This document shows, one piece after another, positions 23,836-37,165 of a stretch of DNA of 64,000 bases. Source of the DNA: Arachis hypogaea (taxonomy: Eukaryota > Streptophyta > Magnoliopsida > Fabales > Fabaceae); contig NC_092038.1 of assembly GCF_003086295.3 (NCBI RefSeq), forward strand, positions 128,677,518 to 128,741,517, given 5' to 3'. The notes beneath the pieces are model-generated. The model was not told the DNA's origin. It did no database searches and worked only from the letters and a program-made list of their open reading frames with translations. A program made the position numbers and the translations under genes. Within the stretch, counting starts at the first letter, position 1, and the number at the start of each line of letters is the position of its first letter.

Positions 23836-24718
23836 CATTATAAAAAAAACGTTAAATATTGTCAGATTTATGATTAGATTTAGTATTAAAAGTTAACGAC
23901 GAATTTGCCGATAAATTTGACAATAAATTTATCGAATAAAAATATTACCATCAGATTTAATTTTCCAAAATAAATTTGCTAGAAATAATTGAAAAAAAAA
24001 AGGAAAATTGGCGTGCCAAAAATAATTATATTTAATGGACATACTGTATACTATATTTTACTATCTATTATGATATCATGATCACAAAATAAATCTTTTA
24101 GCATATTATTATACGCCTCTAGTTTAACATTAATAGTATATATATATATATATATATCCTGAAATTTGATATTCAACATTAAAAAATCTCAATACCGTTA
24201 GTTGACATAGTTTATGTATGATGTTAGAAATTAGTTATATATTGAATTTTATTAGTTTAAAACTTTGAATTTTGTTATATATTGGTTATCTATATTGAAT
24301 TTTGTTAGTTTATGTACGATGTTCTTAAAATTTTGAATTTTGTTAGTTTTAAAATTATTAAATTTAAATATTTAATATTATATGTTAAAATTTTAAATAA
24401 ATTTTTTTAAAAAATTAAAATTTAAGTTTGGTTAAACCCATTGGTAACTATTAATTTAATTACTAATAATAAATAATATATTATCGTCAGATTTATCGGG
24501 AGAAAAATTCAACAGTAACAAACTCCAAAAATTTTGTCAATTAAAAGTTTATATCTGCCGTTAAATTCGTCGATAATTAGCGACGGACAAAAAAATCTGC
24601 CAATAAATAATTACTGACGAAATTTATACCGTCTAATTTATGTTAAATCTGATAATAAACAGATTACCAACAGGTTTTTTTAATAAATCCGACAATATAT
24701 GACAATTTTTTTACAGTG
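23836..24718. mobile_element. Non-autonomous CACTA-like element
   Basis: An 883-bp element flanked by the 3-bp duplication TAC (23833-23835 and 24719-24721). The right end, read inward, is CACTGTAAAAAAATTG; the left end is a decayed CATTATAAAAAAAACG. Subterminal stretches repeat variants of GTCAGATTTAT and CGACGAATTTG in both orientations, typical of CACTA elements. No transposase is seen. It includes a TA run near 24138-24158. Confidence 0.75.
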
Positions 24719-24721
24719 TAC

Positions 24722-25639
24722 AACAACAAACTAATTTTAGGATAATAAGACATTACTTTAAATAACCTACAAAAAAAAAAGAGATAACACACAAAGAAAA
24801 TGATGTAAAGATATATATTAGGCAAAAATTATAAAACTGTTAAGTTTTGATAGTTAAAATTAAAATTAATTTTATGAATTCTTAAATAGTGAACATTATT
24901 ATATAACAAGCTAAATCATGAAGATGATACTGCTGTATTCTACTTTTTTCCTTGGTGTCGGTAACATTAATATAATTGATATCTTACTTGTTTACTCCCT
25001 TAAGAATTTGAAACTTCACTGTTATAGCCATATCCACCCTAAACTCGAAATCTACCTTAATTTGATCACTCAAGTTGTGTCATCACCTAAATTATTGGCA
25101 ACTCATAACAAATCATTCTAGTAGTATTACTCTTCAGTCTTCACAGACAAAACTTATTATCATATCCGTTTTTTCATGCAATTCATTTTGGCGGCATATA
25201 TAATTCAAACATATTCATATTCTACTACACTACTTAGCATGGTTTTTTATTTATTTTGAACTACTGATGCACTTGCGCTTAGTTCATTATTTATTAAGTG
25301 ATGATCCACGTTCTACATACAATTTATTCACGAAATTCAAAATAAAGACATGCTGCTATAGTTATATCTATTATACAATGAAAATTAATTAGAATATATA
25401 TACCTTTTAGTTTTATATTTGTAAAAAAAGAAAAAAAACCTTTTTCTATTTTTAAAATTCGAACAAAAAATATCATGGTTATAATATAAATATTTACTAC
25501 CTAAACTAATGGGTAAAAAACATAATTAATAAACCGGCTGAAGAAAAAAATTACGGAGATCCCCAAAGTTAAAAATGTTAAGTGTATCTCCTATAACTAC
25601 ATTTCTATATAAATCGAATGAGTTATATAATGTCACTGC

Positions 25640-25640
<1 letters not shown>
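24722..25640. other. AT-rich spacer
   Basis: A 67-codon frame at 24918-25121 has no recognised domain. Nothing else supports a gene. Confidence 0.35.

Positions 25641-25641
<1 letters not shown>

Positions 25642-25697
<56 letters not shown>
25642..25697. repeat. (AAT)n microsatellite
   Basis: Uninterrupted ATA/AAT trinucleotide run of about 56 nt. Confidence 0.95.
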
Positions 25698-25698
<1 letters not shown>

Positions 25699-25724
25699 TA
25701 AAAATTCACATATAGATCTTTACG

Positions 25725-25832
25725 TGAAATTTTAATAGTTGATAACCGTTAGATAATTATTTAGTCAAATTAAATCATCTAATGATTTTTGACTATTAAC
25801 TTTATATAAATATAACTGTACCTGAGTTTTAC
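25725..25832. repeat. Hairpin MITE family, copy 1
   Basis: An AT-rich inverted repeat built on GTGAAATTTTAATAGTTGATAACCGTTAG and the inverse with ATCATCTAATGATTTTTGACTATTAAC. A second copy lies at about 49455-49580. No clear TSD. Confidence 0.55.
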
Positions 25833-25889
25833 CTATTAATAATAATAAGAAAAAATATAGGTAGACAATGAAAATACTAAATAATATGA

Positions 25890-26048
25890 TCAATGGATAT
25901 ATCGGATGTTTTCAATTCACTAGGTGTGCGAATGATTATCTTAATATTAAAATTTAGGTGGGTTATTTGGGAGTGTAGTGTATTTTTACTTTATTTGACC
26001 AATTTTAGAACTCATTGTTCATATTGTTCACAAAAATTACCTAGCAAA
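25890..26048. repeat. Dispersed repeat, copy 1 (inverted copy near 53085-53225)
   Basis: About 150 bp including TTTGACCAATTTTAGAACTCA and GTTCACAAAAATTACC. It matches 53085-53225 in the opposite orientation with many substitutions and small gaps. Function unknown; probably an old transposon fragment. Confidence 0.6.
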
Positions 26049-26052
26049 GTCC

Positions 26053-26081
26053 AATAATAATAATAATAATAATAATAATAA
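26053..26081. repeat. (AAT)n microsatellite
   Basis: AAT trinucleotide run of about 29 nt. Confidence 0.9.
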
Positions 26082-26699
26082 GGAAAAGTGTGTTTGTTCG
26101 TGACAGTGTAACTCACAACCGACAGTCACATGCATGGCTTAAATTAAATAATAATGTGGAAGAGAAGAAACAAACAGAATTGAGAAACACAGTTAAATGT
26201 TCACTTTCAGTTCGTTTTCAATGTCCCAGGCTATATCCTAATAATGCACAAAATTGTTCGGAGCAACACAGCATACACAGTGTACCAAAGTTCTTCCTGA
26301 AAAAATCATGCATTATTACTATCCCACCAATTTTTTTATGAAAACATTAATTTATTATTAATCTATATATATCATGCAATAATCAAATAACACACGCCTT
26401 TATTTTCCAGTGTGATAGACTTTACTGAAAATAAAATGAAAAAACAAAAAAACAAAGCAAAACTAGGAATCAAGTTAACAATAAAAGTAGCATCCACATA
26501 TAAAAATGATGGAGACAGACAAAGAATATGAAAAAGCAAACAAGACAAACACAAAACGACCACAAGTGTGTCAATTCAGACCATTCAAAGCTTAGTAAAC
26601 AATTGATTTTTAATTACTTTTGATTCTCCTAAAGTACTCTTAGTATTCATCACAAATATAGCCCTACAATCAACTGATAAATTAGCCAAATGACATTTC

Positions 26700-26714
26700 A
26701 ACAACAACAACAAC

Positions 26715-26760
<46 letters not shown>
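26700..26760. repeat. (CAA)n(TAA)n compound microsatellite
   Basis: A CAA run passing into an AAT run, about 60 nt. Confidence 0.9.
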
Positions 26761-26947
26761 TAAAGTATAAGAAGCTAATTTTTAGTTAATTAATATCAAT
26801 TAATTCTTTATAATTCTTAAAATTTTTCATTTTTGAAAGATTTAATATTTATGATTTATAATTTATATTTTAAGATTAAAAATTTATAATTTAAAATAAA
26901 TAAAATAAATTTAAAAATTGACTGATCGAAAATAAAAATCACTACCT

Positions 26948-26950
<3 letters not shown>

Positions 26951-26978
<28 letters not shown>
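26951..26978. repeat. (AT)n microsatellite
   Basis: AT dinucleotide run of about 28 nt. Confidence 0.9.
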
Positions 26979-27687
26979 TCCTCTACACTTTAAAGTATCT
27001 ATATATAATAGTATCCTAATGAACCTAATTTCATCCCTTTTGAATTCAGTTTAACTAAGTATTGTTTAAATTGTTTTTTATTCAGATTTTTATGACATTA
27101 ATTAAAAAAATAAAACAAACATATTTAAATAGATTTAATATTTTTTAAATTTAATTATACATCCAAAAAACAAATTAAATAAAATTAAAATTTAAAATTT
27201 TAATTTTAAAATTCCATTTTAATTTTAAAATTTTTAATTTCTAATACATCATAATTTAAATACACATCCAAAAAATAAATTAAGTAAAACTAAAATTTAA
27301 AATTTTAATTTTAAAATTTCCAAATCAATTTTAAAGTTTTAAATTATTAACACATCCTAAATAAAAACTCTAATTCCAGATTTCAATGATCTAAATAGTT
27401 AATGCTGTAAAATCACAGAGCTGTACATCGTCCGTCGCCTTCCTCCTTCTCCGTTGACGCTTCATCCTCCGCACCGTTGTCCTCCTCCTCCGCGCCACTG
27501 CTGCAGTCCTCATCTGTGCCGCTTTCTTCTTTGGCGTTCATCCTCGTCGCTGCTCTGTCCTCCTCGTCATTGTTCCTCCGCATCGCCACTTCCTCCACGC
27601 TAGAAATGCGTCTCAGGTATTTAGATGTGTCTGTGTTCAAATTTTTTTTACGCATTTTCTATCGTTGCTCATCTTTTTATTCTGTAC

Positions 27688-28364
27688 TGTTGGTGGGTTC
27701 CCAACTTCAAGTGGGGCCCACACAACTTAAAAAAAATAAAATAAAATAAAATAAAAAAACAAAATTGGCTTTAGCCACGAAGAGAGAGTGAGAATTGTGT
27801 CTCACTTTTGAGAGAAAAGGAGAACAAAGCAAGGGCTTCGACGGCGAGAGAGAAGAAGAAAAATTTGGGGGAAAAGAGCATGACTATCTTGATCACATTG
27901 ATTTTGTAAACTTGCTCCATTTCTTATGAAATTTTAATATGTTATTCCTGGTGTAGAGATGAACATTAGGATATAACTTATATGTTGTATTGCCTTCTCT
28001 TTTACCTGATTTGAGATACCTACTTTTGTGGAAGGCTTATGTTAATTCCACCAGTTTTGGTGATGTATTTTGTTGATTGTTGAGATGCCCTAGTGTCACT
28101 AGGAAGATTGTTTGTGTACCCATTATTCTGATAGTGAAAGATTTTTCTGGACTAGGTCCCGTGGATTTTTTGTCCCTCTTTTGGGGGTTTTCCCAAGTTA
28201 AAATTCTGGTGTCTGATTATTTAATTCCTGCCATTATATTTGTTGCTTGGAGTATCTTTGGTGTTGCCCATTTAATTGCACAGGTTGTGGGAAAATTATT
28301 TTTGGTGCTTCCGCTGTTAGATAGGTTCTTGTTTTTGAACCTTTATTAAGTTTTTTTCCCAACA
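27688..28364 (+). repeat. 5' LTR of copia 2
   Basis: Begins TGTTGGTGGG and ends CCCAACA. An open frame inside it (28077-28349) recurs in the other LTR and is not a gene. Confidence 0.93.
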
Positions 28365-28367
28365 AAG

Positions 28368-28379
28368 TGGTATCCAGAG
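28368..28379 (+). other. Primer-binding site of copia 2
   Basis: TGGTATCCAGAG, three bases after the LTR; a one-base-variant form of the usual tRNA-Met site. Confidence 0.75.
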
Positions 28380-28408
28380 TTTTAGTTGTTTATTTCTGTG
28401 CTGATTAA

Positions 28409-29166
28409 ATGGAGGAAAATACTCATGGGCCGAATATGGTCAAATTGAATTTCCAAAATTATTAAATTTGGAAGACCCTCATGGAAGACATGTTGTATAG
28501 TAAGGACTTGTATGATCCTGTGGAGGGAGATAAATCCAAAGGTACTAAATCCGATGCTGAATGGAAGAAACTGAATCGGAAGGCAGTTGCTTTGATTAGG
28601 CAATGGCTTGATCTTAGTGTGTATCCACATGTTGACACGGAAACGAATGCTGAGAAGATGTGGAAGAAATTGAAGGAGTTATATGAGAGAAAGAATGTGC
28701 AAAACAAAGCATTCTTGATTAGGAAGCTTGTCAATATGAAGTATGTTGAAGGTAAATCAATGCCGGAGCACTTGAGTATTTTTCAAGAGACGGTGAACCA
28801 ACTGACAAATAATGAAATCACTTTGAATGATGAGTTGCAAGCCTTGTCATTGTTGAGCTCTTTGCCTGATAGTTGGGAAGTTCTGGTTGTGACACTGACT
28901 AACTCAGCTCCAAAAGAAAAGTTGACATTAGCAATGGTTAAAGAGAGCATGTTGAATGAAGAAGCCAGAAGAAGAGAGCGAGGTTTGACTAATGCCTCCT
29001 CACAGTCAGAAGCACTTGTTTCAGAGTCACGGGGAGAAGTCAAAGTAGAAAACCTCACAGTTCTGACAGGTCAGAGAGTCGAAGCAAGTCAAGAGAAAAG
29101 TACAAGCCAAGAAAAGAGTTAATTTGTCACCATTGTGGCAAGCCGGGGCATATCAAGAGGTATTGT
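28409..29166 (+). pseudogene. Copia 2 gag, broken
   Basis: ATG at 28409. TAA at 28463-28465 interrupts it; then a long gag frame runs to about 29035, where a one-base frame change joins it to the pol frame. A CCHC zinc knuckle (CHHCGKPGHIKRYC) follows at about 29125-29166 in the pol frame. Confidence 0.9.
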
Positions 29167-29172
29167 AAGTTC

Positions 29173-32100
29173 TTGAAAAGAGAACAATCAAGGGGAAGAA
29201 ACGAAGACAAAGGTAAAGATAGTGATAAAGAAACTGCTGCTATTGTTTATGAAGATGTTCTTATCACATATGATGAAAATTATGTAAATCTTGTCTGTGA
29301 TGATTCCACTTGGATTATGGACTCTGGTGCCTCATGTCATGTCACTCCGAGACGTGAATTTTTCACTTCCTATACTGCTGGAAATTTTGGCAAGATCAAA
29401 TTGGAAGATAAAGGAGTGTGTGATATCATTGGTATGGGTGATATGTGGCTTGAAACCACCATGGGATGCAAGTTGCAGTTGAAGAATGTTAGGCATGCAC
29501 CAGATATGCGGTTCAATCTCATTTCAGTGAAGGCATTGGATCAAGAGGGGTATTGCACTTCCTTTGGTAGTGAAAAATGCAAGGTTACCAAAGGGGCTCT
29601 CATTGTTGCTAAGGAAGACAATAGTCTCACTACTCTCTACCGGTTGCAAGCAAAGTTGTGCAAAGAAGATGTGAATGTAGCTGATGATTCCTCTTCTGAT
29701 TTGTGGCATATACGTCTTGGTCACATGAGCGAGAAAGGACTAAGCGTCTTGGCCAAGAAGCACTCACTTCCAGTAAAAGGTACAACTTTAAATACTTGCA
29801 CTCATTGTTTTGTTGGAAAGTATGCTAGAGTATCATTTCATAATTCTGGACCTCATAGGAGATCACATGTTCTAGATTTAGTTCACACTGATGTTTGCAC
29901 CATGGATGTTAAGACACTAGGTGGTGCATCATATTTTGTTACTTTTATTGATGATTATTCTCGAAAAGTGTGGGCTTTTGTTTTGAAATCTAAAGACCAG
30001 GTGCTCGGAATCTTCAAACACTTTCATGCAAGTGTTGAAAGAGAAACAGGAAGCAAATTGAAATGTGTTCGAGCAGATAATGGTGGTGAATACAGGGGTC
30101 CGTTTGAAGAGTATTATAAAGGACATGGGATCAAGCTTGAGAAGACGGTTCCCAAGACTCCTCAACATAATGGAGTTGCAGAGAGAATAAATCGCACTAT
30201 CAATGATAGAGTCAGGTGTATGCTCACTCATGCAAAGTTGCCTAAATCCTTTTGGGGTGAAGCGATGAAGACTGCAGTAGATCTGATCAACCTTTCTCCT
30301 TCAGTTCCACTTAATGGTGATGTTCCAGAGAAAGTTTGGAGAGGGAAAGATGTCTCCTATAGTCACCTGAGAGTGTTCGGCTGCAGGGCTTTTGTTCACA
30401 TTCCAAGAGATAAAAGGTCTAAACTTGATGGAAAGTCAAAACAGTGTATCTTCGTGGGTTATGGTCACGAAGACTTTGGTTACAAATTATGGGATCTGGT
30501 GAGCAAGAAGATAATTAGAAGCCGAGATGTGATTTTTCTTGAAGACCAAACTATTGAAGATCTTGAGAAGACAGATAAGCCAACAGTAACTGTTAGACGT
30601 TCTGTTGATGATGAACCTGGTCCTTCCACTAGACCTCCTGTTGATGGGGGAGATGTACAAGTTGATAATGATGGTGATGATTTGTAGGATGAACCTACAC
30701 CTCAACCTGAGGTGCCAGATGCAGAAATTCCACCAGATGTTGAAGTTCCACCTGAACCACCAGTTGAGCATGAATTGAGAAGATCTACTAGAGAGCGTCA
30801 TCCTTCTCAGAAATACTCTCCTCATGAGTATGTGATGAACACTGAGACTGGGGAGCTAGAGAGCTACCAGGAAGCTATGTCTGATAAACATAAATAAGAT
30901 TGGTTGAAGGCCATGCAAGAAGAAATGAAACCCTTGCATGAGAATCATACTTTTGAATTGGTGAAATTACCGAAGGGTAAGAGAGCATTCAAGAATAAAT
31001 GGGTGTTCAAGTTGAAAGCGGATGAAAATGTCTCACGACTAAGGTACAAAGCTCGATTGGTTGTGAAAGGCTTTGAGCAAAAGAAAGGTATTGATTTTGA
31101 GGAGATTTTCTCTCCAGATGTGAAGATGTCCTCTATTCGAGTTGTGCTCGGATTGGCGGCTAGCTTGAATTTAGAGGTTGAATAGCTTGATGTGAAAACT
31201 GCATTCCTTCACGGTGACATAGATAAAGAAATCTATATGGAGCAACCAGAGGGTTTCGAGGTTAAAGGAAAGGAGCACCTTGTATGCAAGTTGAAGAAGA
31301 GCTTATATGGGTTAAAGCAAGCGCCAAGGCAGTGGTACACGAAGTTTGATTCCTTTATGGAAGGTCATGGGTATAGTAAGACTTCTTCTGATCATTGTGT
31401 CTATGTTAAGAAATTCTCTGATGATGATTTTATAATTCTCTTGCTTTATGTTGATGACATGTTGATTGTTGGTCATGACACTAAGAAGATTGAAAGTCTT
31501 AAGAAAGACTTGAACAGATCCTTTGCTATGAAGGATTTGGGTCCTGCAAAGAAAATCCTTGGCATGAGTATCACTCGTGACAGGAAGAATGTGAAATTGT
31601 GGTTGTCGCAGCAGAAGTACATTGAGAAGGTTTTAGAGAGGTTTAGCATGAGTAATTCCAAACATGTTAGTACTCCACTTGCTAGTCATTTCAATCTAAG
31701 TTCGCAGCAATGTCCTACAAGTGAGAAAGAGAAAGCGGAAATGAAGAAGATTCCATATGCATCTGCAGTTGGCAGTTTGATGTATGTTATGGTTTGCATC
31801 AGGCCGGATATTGCTCATGCCGTTGGAGTTGTTAGTCGATTTCTCTCTAATCCTGGCAAGGAATACTAGCAAGCAGTGAAGTGGATTCTCATATACCTTA
31901 ATGGTACTTCCAGAGTTTGTTTATGCTTTGGGAGTGGCCAACCTGTGTTGGATGGTTACACAGATGTGGATATGGCTGGGGATCTTGATTCAAGAAAGTC
32001 TACTTCTGGTTATATGATGACTTTTGCAGGGGGAGCTGTGTCGTGGCAATCTCGACTTTAGAAATATGTTGCTTTGTCTACTACAGAGGCAGAATACATT

Positions 32101-32424
32101 GCTGTTGTTGAAGCTTCTAAGGAACTCTTGTGGATGAAGAAATTCCTAAGAGAGTTAGGCATCAATCAAGAGAAGTTTGTGTTATTTTGTGACAGTCAGA
32201 GTGCTATCCATCTCTGCAAGAATCCGACGTTTCATTCCAGATTGATGCACATAGAGGTGAGGTATCATTGGATACGTCAAGCGCTTGAGATGAAGTCATA
32301 TGCACTTGAGAAGATCCATACTGATGATAATGGTTCAGATATGATGACTAAGAATTTACCTGCAGTGAAGTTTGATTCCTGCAAAGAGAAGGCGGGCTTG
32401 GTAGAGCAGCCTATCCCCACTTGA
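29173..32424 (+). pseudogene. Copia 2 pol: protease, integrase, reverse transcriptase, RNase H
   Basis: Protease DSGA at about 29320. Pre-integrase LWHIRLGHMS follows near 29700, then integrase core motifs IDDYSRKVW (about 29945) and RADNGGEY (about 30070) and HNGVAERINRT (about 30170). Reverse transcriptase has an intact YVDD at 31447-31458. RNase H has STTEAEYIA near 32080 and FCDSQSAIHLCKNP near 32190. In-frame stops: 30685-30687, 30895-30897, 31183-31185, 31867-31869 and 32059-32061. At least three stand where Gln would be expected (CAG to TAG). No other frameshift is seen, so this copy decayed mainly by point substitution. Confidence 0.94.
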
Positions 32425-32427
32425 GTT

Positions 32428-32442
32428 GGTGAGGGAGAGATT
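32428..32442 (+). other. Polypurine tract of copia 2
   Basis: GGTGAGGGAGAGATT immediately before the 3' LTR. Confidence 0.75.
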
Positions 32443-33109
32443 TGTTGGTGGGTCCCCAACTTCAAGTGGGGCCCACACAACTTAAAACAAAAAAAAAATA
32501 AAGAAACAAAAGTGGCTTTAGCCACGAAGAGAGAGTGAGAATTGTGTCTCACTTTTGAGAGAAAAGGAGAACAAAGCAGGGGCTTCAACGGCGAGAGAGA
32601 AGAATAAAAATTTGGGGGAAAAGAGCATCGCTATCTTGATCACATTGATTTGGTAAACTTGCTCCATTTCTTATGAAATTTTAGTATGTTATTCCTGGTG
32701 TAGAGATGAACATTAGGATATAACTTATTTGTTGTATTGCCTTCTCTTTTGCCTGATTTGAGATACCTACTTTTGTGGAAGGCTTATGTTAATTTTACCA
32801 GTTTTGGTGATGTATTTTGTTGATTGTTGAGATGCCCTAGTGTCACTAGGAAGATTGTTTGTGTACCCATTATTCTGATGGTGGAAGATTTTTCTGGACT
32901 AGGTCTCGTGGGTTTTTTATTCCTCTTTTGGGGGTTTTTTCACGTTAAAATTCTGGTATCTGATTATTTAATTCCTGCCATTATATTTGTTGCTTGGAGT
33001 ATCTTTGGTGTTGCCTATTTAATTGCACAAGTTATAGAAAAATTATTTTTGGTGCTTCTGCTGTTAGATTGATTCTTGTTTTTGAACTTTTATTGAGTTT
33101 TTTCTAACA
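32443..33109 (+). repeat. 3' LTR of copia 2
   Basis: Partner of 27688-28364, with scattered substitutions and a few small gaps; followed by the TSD TGTAC. Confidence 0.93.
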
Positions 33110-33442
33110 TGTACAAAATCCTTTTTTTCCTTGTAAACAATAATGAAATAAAATGGCTTGAAGAGATTCTCGTATATCTTGTAATGTTAATGTGTTTTAG
33201 ATGTGCAAATTCTGAATTTTGAATGTATTTATGTTATTTTCTCAATTTTGAAAATGTATAGTTGATAATATCTACATAATTCTAATTAATAATGTTTTTA
33301 TCTAAAAAATAAGAATGTAATTTAATTAAAACATAATTAAATAATATTATTTAAATCAAAAGACTAGCCAAAGACTAAAATTTAAATGGATGAGTAGCAT
33401 ATTTCCTTTGAATATGAGGATCCCCATCAAAACCGTGTATTA

Positions 33443-34779
33443 TAGGTGTTCACGGGTCGAGTTGGTTCGAATTTGAGGTGAAATTAGAACCGAACCAATT
33501 GAATTATAATTGGTTCAAATTACGTGATTTTGTGTATGTATCCGAACTAAACCAAATTAATTAAGAAAAACATATTGGTTTGGTTTGAGTAATTGGGTAC
33601 TCGATAAAACATAAATACATAAAAAAAAATTTTATTTTAAAAATTCTGTAAATATAATAAACATGTAAAATCAATAAATAAGTCAATAATATGCTAACAA
33701 TAACAAAATACCCATAACAATCCACAATTATAGCTAAATACTTAAGTCATTATCATAATCGAAAGTCTAAACACATTAAATCTAAACTAGAGGTATCCAA
33801 ACAGCAAACACATTAAAATCCAAATATATTAAATACCAAACACATCAAATTCCAAACACATTAAAAACTAAAAACAAAAGTGCAATATAAATAATCCTTC
33901 AAAGTCTTCACTCGATAATCTTTCATTCTATCAACCAAACATGTTCAAAAGAGAAGTTGTGACCTTCAAAAAATCAGCATATAATTAGCCAATGTCAATA
34001 CATAAAATTGATTAATTGAAAATAATTCAACAAACAAATAATTGGTGAAAAAATATTAACCTCAAATTGTTGTAAACAACATCAACTCCAACAACTTGAT
34101 TAGATATTGTTAAAGCTAAAAATTCTACTTTAACACTACATTAACAACAAAAATTGAACAAAAAAATTATCAACAAAAATAAAATTTGAACAGAAAAATT
34201 AACGCTTACTTGACCGGAGAAGATGACCACCACAGATAGAAGTGACAGCGTTGTTGACGAGTAGATGACGCCACATACATTGACGCACGTTGGACGAAGC
34301 ACACTGCTGGAGAGGACGACGTTGATGAAAGACAAAGACGTTGTTAGAAAAGATGACGCTAACGGAGAAGACGATGCTGCCGCTACTGGAGAATACGATG
34401 GAGAAAACGATGCTAAAGGTCACAAAGACGATGATGCTAACAGAGACAACACTGATGGAGACGTCGACAGAGAGACAGCTGTCGTGAGAAAGTTGCTGCC
34501 AATTTGGTTGAGTGAGTAAAAATGAGGTGGTCAGAAAGCTGTGCTAGAGTTTATACCATAGGTGATTGTCGCTGCAATGTGTTTAGGTTAGAGTTACTAG
34601 GTTAGAATCAGTAAAAGACATTTATATATTTTAAAATTATATTTTATTCATTTAATTAATAAAGATTCGGGTCTACATGTTGGTTCGGATTTCGCATCTC
34701 ATAACCATTACTTGGACTAATTATTAGAAAATGTCATCAGTTCGGTTAGGGTTGTACCCGATTACCCATTGATTTCAAA
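33443..34779. mobile_element. Possible degenerate hAT-like element
   Basis: The left edge TAGGTGTTCACGGGTCG and the GGTTCGGAT/GGGTTGTACCCGATTACCC motifs at the right look like decayed ends of a plant hAT element. No clear TSD or matched inverted repeat could be found. Inside, 34200-34520 is a GC-richer stretch with GACGATG-type low-complexity repeats and an 84-codon acidic frame of no recognised function. Confidence 0.35.
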
Positions 34780-37156
34780 AAATTTAATATGTACCATCCA
34801 TAAATCGCAGTTAGATATAGCGGTTTATGAGGAAACAATTATGTATAGGTGGATTATTTGTACATTATTATTATTATTCAAATCTCTCAGATAGGTCAAG
34901 GTAGAGTGAATAGAAGGGTCTTAAATTATTCTATTATTAAAAAAATTCTAAAAAATGTGAAATTTAATAATTAGACCTGTATCAATATTTTTTGGCAAGA
35001 TTAAGATAATTATAATATAATTAATATTTGACCGCTGAAATAATAATATAATTATTTATCAAATAAAAAAAAAACCATTAAACTAAGAATCGAAGGTGGT
35101 GTTGCATTATTTGACCTTCTTTTAATATTTTTATTTATGACTAATTATATGGTACTTATTAATTGGTGTTTAAGTTTTATCTAACTTATTTTTTATAACA
35201 AATTTTAAATTTTAAAAATTTATTTACTTTTATACTCTTAAATTAGATATTAATTTTTAATTATTAGACACCACTTTTTAAGTATAATAGGTCAATAATA
35301 ATCACCATTTATTTAAAAAATAGAGAGTACAATATTTTTTATTCTAGACAATGATAAGAGTATAATATTCAACTGTCTGTTTAAAAAAAATCATTTTTAA
35401 AAATTGTCTTAAAAAATATGTTATTTTAAAATTTAATTTATTCAAATAATTTATTTTTACAAAAAATTATTGTGGTAAAATTTAAAAATTTTATTTTTAT
35501 TCTACAAGCAACAATAAATATGTATAAAAAAATATTTAAAATTATTTTTTAAAAATATTAAAAATTATTTTCATTATCTTTTGAGAGTATTTAAGGAAAG
35601 AATTTAATTTTGTATATTCTGAGAATATTAAAGAAGTTTACAATTATAATCAATCGTAAATAATCGTGTATAAAAATAGATAAATTTAATTAAATGATAG
35701 TAAAAATCTTAAATTTTTATTTATTAAAAAGTATGTAAAATTTAAGTAAAGCTTTGTTTTGCTCGCTTTCTATGACATGCTTATTTCAAGCTCAATTTCA
35801 TCTTATTATTCACTTCATTTCATGCATAATTGATAAAGAAATAGAAATAATCTCTATGAATATATAATCCGCTACAAGATGCCAGAAATTATGCTATTTA
35901 TTATTTTCTCATAAGTCGCTATACCCAATAGCAGTTTATACATGGTATATAACTATATACTCTTTAGAAACTACACACCCTCTAGCGACTTTTGTTTTGT
36001 GCTCTGCGTACAAGTTAAAAATCGCAATATTTATATAAAATTTAAAAAATTACAAATACGTATTTTAAAAAGTTATAATTTAATAAATTTAAACCTTAAT
36101 TATTTTATTTAGGTAAGTTACCCTAAAATAGTGATATAGTAAAAATAACATTATTTGACAATGTTTGTACAAAAAGATGAAAAGGGATGGCATGTATCGA
36201 CCTGCATGGAATGGCAAATTGGGTACAGTGCTTTGGTTGCGCAGTTGCACACATTACTATTGGAAAAGCCATAAACTACACACTTTTGAGAGGGCAAAGG
36301 GGTCACATTTGTGAATTCCATCACTTTTAATTATTTTAAGTGCAAAAACATGACTATAGTAACCAATCCCGTTAGTAATGAAAAGGGTGAGGTCTTTATC
36401 AGAGACTATGAATGGCCGAGGACCCAAAACACACAGAGACCCTCCTAGTTTATGGCCCTAGCCTAGCTACCTAGATGTGGGTCACACCACACCACACCAC
36501 TTAGACCTTAGTGCATAATTGGTTAAAGCCATGACCCATGCTTTTTATCCTTTTCTGGAAACACTTCTCACTTCTCACTCCACGCCCTTTTTCGTGTGTG
36601 TATTTCAACTCTCTACACCCAATAATATTAATGCTGAGTTTTGATTTTGAAAATAAAATAAAATAAAATATTAATAACAAAATATAAAATATAAAAATAA
36701 ATATTTTTATATTTTATTTAATAATAAATTAAAATAAATTATAAAAAAATAATTTATTTTTATTAAAAAAATTTAAAAAACATAATAATAAAAAATTTTA
36801 ATTATAAAAATTTGATAAAAATAATAAAAAATAAATTTATTTTTTATTAACATCTTTGTATCTTTTTTATCAAAAAAATATAAAATACATTAATTTAATA
36901 TCTATAGATATTATCAATATCTTATTTACAAAATATAACTTTATATCTTTGTACTTTTGTTTTAATATTTTATACATGTAATACAACCTAAATTAGTCAC
37001 ACACAAAAATACAACCTAAATTTATACTAAAATTAATCACAAAAATTAACTATATATAATTTAATTTATTTTTAATATATATTTTATCTTAACAATTAAA
37101 TTTATAATTAATTTTAATATACATCTAATATAATTACTCTTTACACCTGCATACAA
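34780..37156. other. AT-rich intergenic DNA
   Basis: No gene or RNA recognised. 36180-36610 has near-average GC with short CACAC repeats (36486-36503), but no coding frame. 36640-37140 is very AT-rich. Confidence 0.4.
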
Positions 37157-37165
37157 ACACAACAC

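Larger units (their letters stand above)
26090..27682. other. Spacer with a GC-rich low-complexity island near 27410-27640
   Basis: Mostly AT-rich. Positions 27410-27640 are abruptly GC-rich, with CTCCTCC/GTCGTC-type repeats. Read on the minus strand they give an 80-codon acidic, low-complexity frame. It has no recognised domain and is more likely repeat-derived than a gene. Confidence 0.4.
27688..33109 (+). mobile_element. Complete but disabled Ty1/copia LTR retrotransposon (copia 2, Tnt1/Tork-like)
   Basis: A 5422-bp element bounded by 5-bp duplications TGTAC (27683-27687 and 33110-33114). LTRs are 27688-28364 (677 bp) and 32443-33109 (667 bp). In order: primer-binding site, gag, protease, integrase, reverse transcriptase, RNase H, polypurine tract. 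The pol sequence closely resembles Tnt1-type elements. Pol stays in one reading frame from about 29041 to 32424, broken only by five in-frame stops. Confidence 0.96.

Noticed and set aside
28077..28349. 90-codon hydrophobic open frame
   Set aside because: It lies inside the copia 2 LTR and recurs in the other LTR; no coding role.
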